Positions 60,961-64,000 of a DNA stretch of 64,000 nt are shown in pieces. Position 1 is the stretch's first letter; every line of letters begins with the position of its first letter. The notes under the pieces were generated by a model, which worked only from the letters and a program-made list of their open reading frames with translations, made no database searches and had not been told where the DNA came from. The position numbers and the translations under genes were made by a program. Origin of the DNA: Microbispora hainanensis (lineage in GTDB: Bacteria > Actinomycetota > Actinomycetes > Streptosporangiales > Streptosporangiaceae); assembly GCF_036186745.1 (NCBI RefSeq), contig NZ_CP108086.1:8556001-8620000 (forward strand). The letters are read 5' to 3'.

Positions 60961-61926
60961 TCAGAGGTTGAGCCGGGCGCAGGCCCGGCGGTACTGCTGC
61001 GCCGGATCGCCGAGGTGCGACCAGGGCACCCGGCTGAACCGGCCGCCCGTCCTGGCGAGGTGCCCCCGCGCCGGACGCCTGAGGTCGGACAGGTAGAAGG
61101 CGGCGCCGAAGACGTTGTGCGCCTCCACCGAGCGCGGGTGCGCCCCGCCGAGGCGCCGCTCCGCCCACTGACCGGCGGCCGAGACGATGTCGCGCTGCGC
61201 CTCGAAGGAGAACCAGCCGCCCCGCGACATGGGGGTGCGGGCGGCGGCGACGATCTCGAAGTGGGCCAGCGGCACGAGCGCCGGGAGCGGGCTGCCCTCC
61301 GGGGCGTGCGCGGCGGCCGAGCGGGCGAATGCGAGCATCTCCGCCGCGGTGCCGCCCCAGCCGGGCGACAGGGTGATCAGGCGGGCCAGGGCCCCCGAAT
61401 ACAGCGTCGGCCACCGGCGGGAGCATTCGTACCAGACCGCGTCCTTGTCCGCGCGCGGCCGGTCGAGCCCGATCGCCAGCCACATCAGGCACTCCCAGGG
61501 AACGGGGTCACTCGGCGCGAGGCCCGCCGCCGTCAGCAGCGGCTGCCTGGCCCGTTCCATCGCCGACTGGTAGGCGTGCTGCCGGTCCGCCTGCACCGCC
61601 CTGGCCCGTACGTCGGGCCGCAGTTCCCAGGCCTCCTCCAGGCGGGCCCGGCCGAGCCACAGCCAGAGGTCGGGGTTGCCCTGGTCGTAGGCGATCAACG
61701 CCTCTATCGACCGGCTCGCGCCGATGACGGCGCGCGACAGCGCCTCCACCCGCAGCGACCGCTTCTCCGGGTCGCCCCTGCTGTCCGCGAGGACCACCGC
61801 CGCCGGTCTGAGGTCACCCCGGGAGACGGCCTCGACCGCCTCGTCGAGCATGGTGTCCGCCCAAGGGCGGTCCGGGATCACTCGTGGCCCCCGAGCACGC
61901 GCCCGATCCACTTCGATCACTCCCAT
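60961..61926 (-). CDS. Conserved actinobacterial hypothetical protein (helical)
   Basis: The 321-residue protein is highly alpha-helical with TPR-like spacing: WADTMLDEAVEAVSRGDLRPAAVVLADSRG, SIEALIAYDQGNPDLWLWLGRARLEEAW, PSDPVPWECLMWLAIGL and later SVEAHNVFGAAFYLSDLRRPARGHLAR. It resembles DUF4034-like proteins in style. No catalytic motif is seen. ATG 61926 is chosen. A longer frame from 61959 is possible. It lies downstream of the primary sigma factor gene, separated by a terminator. Confidence 0.72.
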   Translation of the reverse strand: MGVIEVDRARARGPRVIPDRPWADTMLDEAVEAVSRGDLRPAAVVLADSRGDPEKRSLRVEALSRAVIGASRSIEALIAYDQGNPDLWLWLGRARLEEAWELRPDVRARAVQADRQHAYQSAMERARQPLLTAAGLAPSDPVPWECLMWLAIGLDRPRADKDAVWYECSRRWPTLYSGALARLITLSPGWGGTAAEMLAFARSAAAHAPEGSPLPALVPLAHFEIVAAARTPMSRGGWFSFEAQRDIVSAAGQWAERRLGGAHPRSVEAHNVFGAAFYLSDLRRPARGHLARTGGRFSRVPWSHLGDPAQQYRRACARLNL

Positions 61927-61991
61927 GAGGCGCGAGCCTAGGAGCATCGCCGTGCCCACAGCGCTACCACGATGTTACGTCGGCGTAAACA

Positions 61992-62034
61992 CGATCGTCC
62001 CCCCGGCCGTGGTGCGTGGCCGGAGGGACGATCG
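61992..62034 (-). terminator. Terminator of the primary sigma factor gene
   Basis: A nested hairpin with outer 10-bp arms (CGATCGTCCC / GGGACGATCG) and inner CCGGCC/GGCCGG arms lies ten bases after the sigA stop. Confidence 0.85.
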
Positions 62035-62043
62035 AGTCGTGCG

Positions 62044-63732
62044 TCAGTCCAGGTAGTCGCGCAGCACCTGCGAACGGGAGGGGTGGCGCAGCTTCGACAT
62101 GGTCTTGGACTCGATCTGGCGGATCCGCTCGCGGGTCACGCCGTAGACCTTCCCGATCTCGTCGAGGGTCTTCGGCTGCCCGTCGGTGAGGCCGAACCGC
62201 ATGGAGACCACGCCCGCCTCGCGCTCCGACAGCGTGTCGAGAACGGAGTGCAGCTGCTCCTGCAGCAGCGTGAAGCTCACGGCGTCGGCCGGGACGATGG
62301 CCTCGGAGTCCTCGATGAGGTCGCCGAACTCGCTGTCGCCCTCCTCACCCAGCGGCGTGTGCAGGGAGATCGGCTCGCGGCCGTACTTCTGCACCTCGAT
62401 GACCTTCTCAGGGGTCATGTCGAGCTCGCGGGCCAGCTCCTCCGGCGTGGGCTCGCGGCCCAGGTCCTGCAGCATCTGCCGCTGGACGCGGGCCAGCTTG
62501 TTGATCACCTCGACCATGTGGACCGGGATGCGGATGGTCCGCGCCTGGTCGGCCATGGCCCGGGTGATCGCCTGCCGGATCCACCAGGTGGCGTACGTGG
62601 AGAACTTGTAGCCCTTGGTGTAGTCGAACTTCTCGACGGCGCGGATCAGGCCCAGGTTGCCCTCCTGGATCAGGTCCAGGAACAGCATGCCGCGGCCGGT
62701 GTAGCGCTTGGCCAGCGAGACCACGAGCCGGAGGTTGGCCTCCAGCAGGTGGTTCTTGGCGCGGTGGCCGTCCTCGGCGATCCACTCCAGCTCGGCGCGG
62801 ACGTCGACGGGCAGGTTGTCGGCCTCCTGGGCGAGCTGCTCCTCGGCGAACAGGCCGGCCTCGATCCGCTTGGCGAGCTCGACCTCCTGCTCGGCGTTGA
62901 GCAGCGGAACCTTGCCGATCTGCTTGAGGTAGTCCTTCACCGGGTCGGCGGTGGCTCCGGCCGCCGCCACCTGGGCGACGGGCGCGTCGTCATCGTCGTC
63001 GGTGAGGATCAGGACCTCGTCCTCGGACTGGGCGAGCGCCTCGGCCTTGGGCTCGTCGCCGTCGGCCTCCCCCTCGGCCTCGGTGTCGGAGTCGTCGGTC
63101 TCCACCTCGGCGTCGATCTCGACGTCCTCGACCTCGATGTCGAAGTCCTCGATGTCGACGTCACCTTCGAGGTCGATGTCCTCGTCGTCGGCGATGTCGG
63201 CGGACTTCGGCTTGGAGTCGGCCTTGGGCGCCTTGGCCTGGGGACCCGTGGCGGGGGCCTCCGGCTTGGCGGGCGCGGCCTTCTTCGGCGGCGCGGGCTT
63301 GGCGGGCGCCTTGGCGGCGGCCGGCTTGGCCGCGGGCGGCGCGGGCTTGGCCGGCGCGGGCTTCTTCGGCGCCGGCTTGGCGGCCGGCGCGGAGTCGGTC
63401 ACCACGGCGGTCACGGTCTCCGGCTGCGACTCCTTGGCCGCGGCGGATTTGGTGGTCTTCTTGACGGGCGCGGTGGTGCGGCGCTTGGCTTGACCTCGAG
63501 AACGCTTGGGAGCCGCGGAGTCGGCGGCCGTCACCACGACGGTCACACCCTCCTTGCTGAGGCTGCGCAGGAATCCAGCGGCTTGCGACATCGGGATGTC
63601 CGCTTCCTCGAAGGCCTTGCGGACATCCTCGGACTCGAGGAAACCCTGCGAGCGCCCACGCTCGAGGAGCTGCTGAATCACTGGCTCGTTCAGCTCCGAC
63701 GGCTTCGAGCGAGTCGAACTTGCAGGCGACAC
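62044..63732 (-). CDS. sigA: Primary (housekeeping) sigma-70 factor
   Basis: The 562-residue sigma factor has an N-terminal region 1.1-like helical part, a long Lys/Ala/Pro-rich then Asp/Glu-rich disordered linker (about 70-250), then region 1.2 (DPVKDYLKQIGKVPLL), region 2 (NLRLVVSLAKRYTGRGMLFL, YKFSTYATWWIRQAITRAMA) and region 4 (GVTRERIRQIESKTMSKLRH). It corresponds to HrdB in Streptomyces and SigA in mycobacteria. GTG 63732 is chosen, with AGAGGTG upstream. Longer frames to 63834 are likely not translated. Confidence 0.93.
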   Translation of the reverse strand: MSPASSTRSKPSELNEPVIQQLLERGRSQGFLESEDVRKAFEEADIPMSQAAGFLRSLSKEGVTVVVTAADSAAPKRSRGQAKRRTTAPVKKTTKSAAAKESQPETVTAVVTDSAPAAKPAPKKPAPAKPAPPAAKPAAAKAPAKPAPPKKAAPAKPEAPATGPQAKAPKADSKPKSADIADDEDIDLEGDVDIEDFDIEVEDVEIDAEVETDDSDTEAEGEADGDEPKAEALAQSEDEVLILTDDDDDAPVAQVAAAGATADPVKDYLKQIGKVPLLNAEQEVELAKRIEAGLFAEEQLAQEADNLPVDVRAELEWIAEDGHRAKNHLLEANLRLVVSLAKRYTGRGMLFLDLIQEGNLGLIRAVEKFDYTKGYKFSTYATWWIRQAITRAMADQARTIRIPVHMVEVINKLARVQRQMLQDLGREPTPEELARELDMTPEKVIEVQKYGREPISLHTPLGEEGDSEFGDLIEDSEAIVPADAVSFTLLQEQLHSVLDTLSEREAGVVSMRFGLTDGQPKTLDEIGKVYGVTRERIRQIESKTMSKLRHPSRSQVLRDYLD

Positions 63733-64000
63733 GAACACCTCTCGAACGAACGCATGGCGAGAATGGACCCAGGTGCTTCTTCTTTTCCGGTGGTGAGGTC
63801 GCGCAGACCGCGACATGCCATTGTGGCACGCCACGGTACGTGATACGGCCGCGTCCCGCCGGTTGCTCCTCCACCCTAGGCCGACCGAGACACTAGTGCG
63901 TACGGAAGGAGGTCACTGATACCCGAAAGCAACCGTTATGCCTGATTCATTCAGTCACTCTTCGTGGCCGGTGGCACGTGGACCGCGAGTACCGTTACGT
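63733..64000 (-). promoter_or_regulatory. Upstream region of the primary sigma factor gene
   Basis: The 268 bases upstream of the sigA start hold its promoter(s) and leader. No separate gene is supported. The region is less GC-rich towards 63900-63960 (for example AACCGTTATGCCTGATTCAT), where a promoter is plausible, but no boxes can be assigned with certainty. Confidence 0.4.

Noticed and set aside
61972..63843. Antisense open frame over sigA encoding Gly/Leu/Arg-rich repeats
   Set aside because: It mirrors the Lys/Ala/Pro linker and acidic linker of SigA and has no independent support.

Overview
This window is chromosomal DNA of a high-GC actinomycete. Most open frames have G or C at the third codon position and GTG starts are common. 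The gene order DUF3052 / AhpE-type peroxiredoxin / aceE, then a PucR-type regulator followed by fabD-fabH-acpP-fabF-accD, is the arrangement known from Streptomyces and, in part, Mycobacterium tuberculosis (Rv2238c-Rv2247). Dense GTACGG words, many short tandem repeats and the overall gene content suggest the Streptosporangiales (Nonomuraea, Microbispora or Sphaerisporangium type), but the genus is an inference.

Layout. 1-3 kb: end of a ROK sugar kinase, a zinc-ribbon protein, a one-Cys peroxiredoxin, DUF3052, YjbQ and DUF1918 proteins, all on the minus strand. 3.4-6.2 kb: aceE (pyruvate dehydrogenase E1). 6.4-15.7 kb: an insertion relative to the compact mycobacterial order, with a membrane-anchored trypsin-like protease, a VOC protein, two WYL regulators, a PolX-like HhH-PHP protein, an operon of a small membrane protein with a glutathionylspermidine-synthase-like ATP-grasp protein and DUF350, and a DUF2079 membrane protein. 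15.8-22.2 kb: the FasR-type activator and the type II fatty-acid operon. 22.3-23.3 kb: an aldo/keto reductase pseudogene and DUF3145.

23.4-28.4 kb holds the most interesting block: a cytoplasmic subtilase, an ECF sigma factor, an unrecognised 177-residue protein and a 944-residue TPR-CHAT (caspase-like) protease. The last three overlap by four bases each. The block resembles a protease-controlled signalling or conflict module. 28.4-32.7 kb is rich in minisatellites and carries a MarR-controlled operon (MarR, a repeat-derived 88-residue ORF, an MFS exporter, an isochorismatase-family protein, a sulfurtransferase), with twin palindromic operators upstream of marR.

32.7-43 kb: a nucleotide-pyrophosphatase-like enzyme, DUF5998, a GNAT/acyl-CoA-synthetase (Pat-type) fusion, a PfkB kinase, a RecQ-family helicase fused to a phosphoribosyltransferase domain, and small enzymes. 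43-56 kb: parC and parE flanking two beta-carbonic anhydrases, a GlxA-type regulator, an SPFH protein, a collagen-like exported protein and two decayed genes (FxsA-like and BON-like). 56-64 kb: a GntR/FCD regulator divergent from a second aceE, a 199-bp inverted-repeat (MITE-like) element, yaaA, a hypothetical protein and the primary sigma factor.

There is no rRNA, no complete tRNA, no CRISPR array and no intact transposase. The window's signature is the repeated expansion of short tandem repeats, both between genes and in frame inside linkers of proteins.
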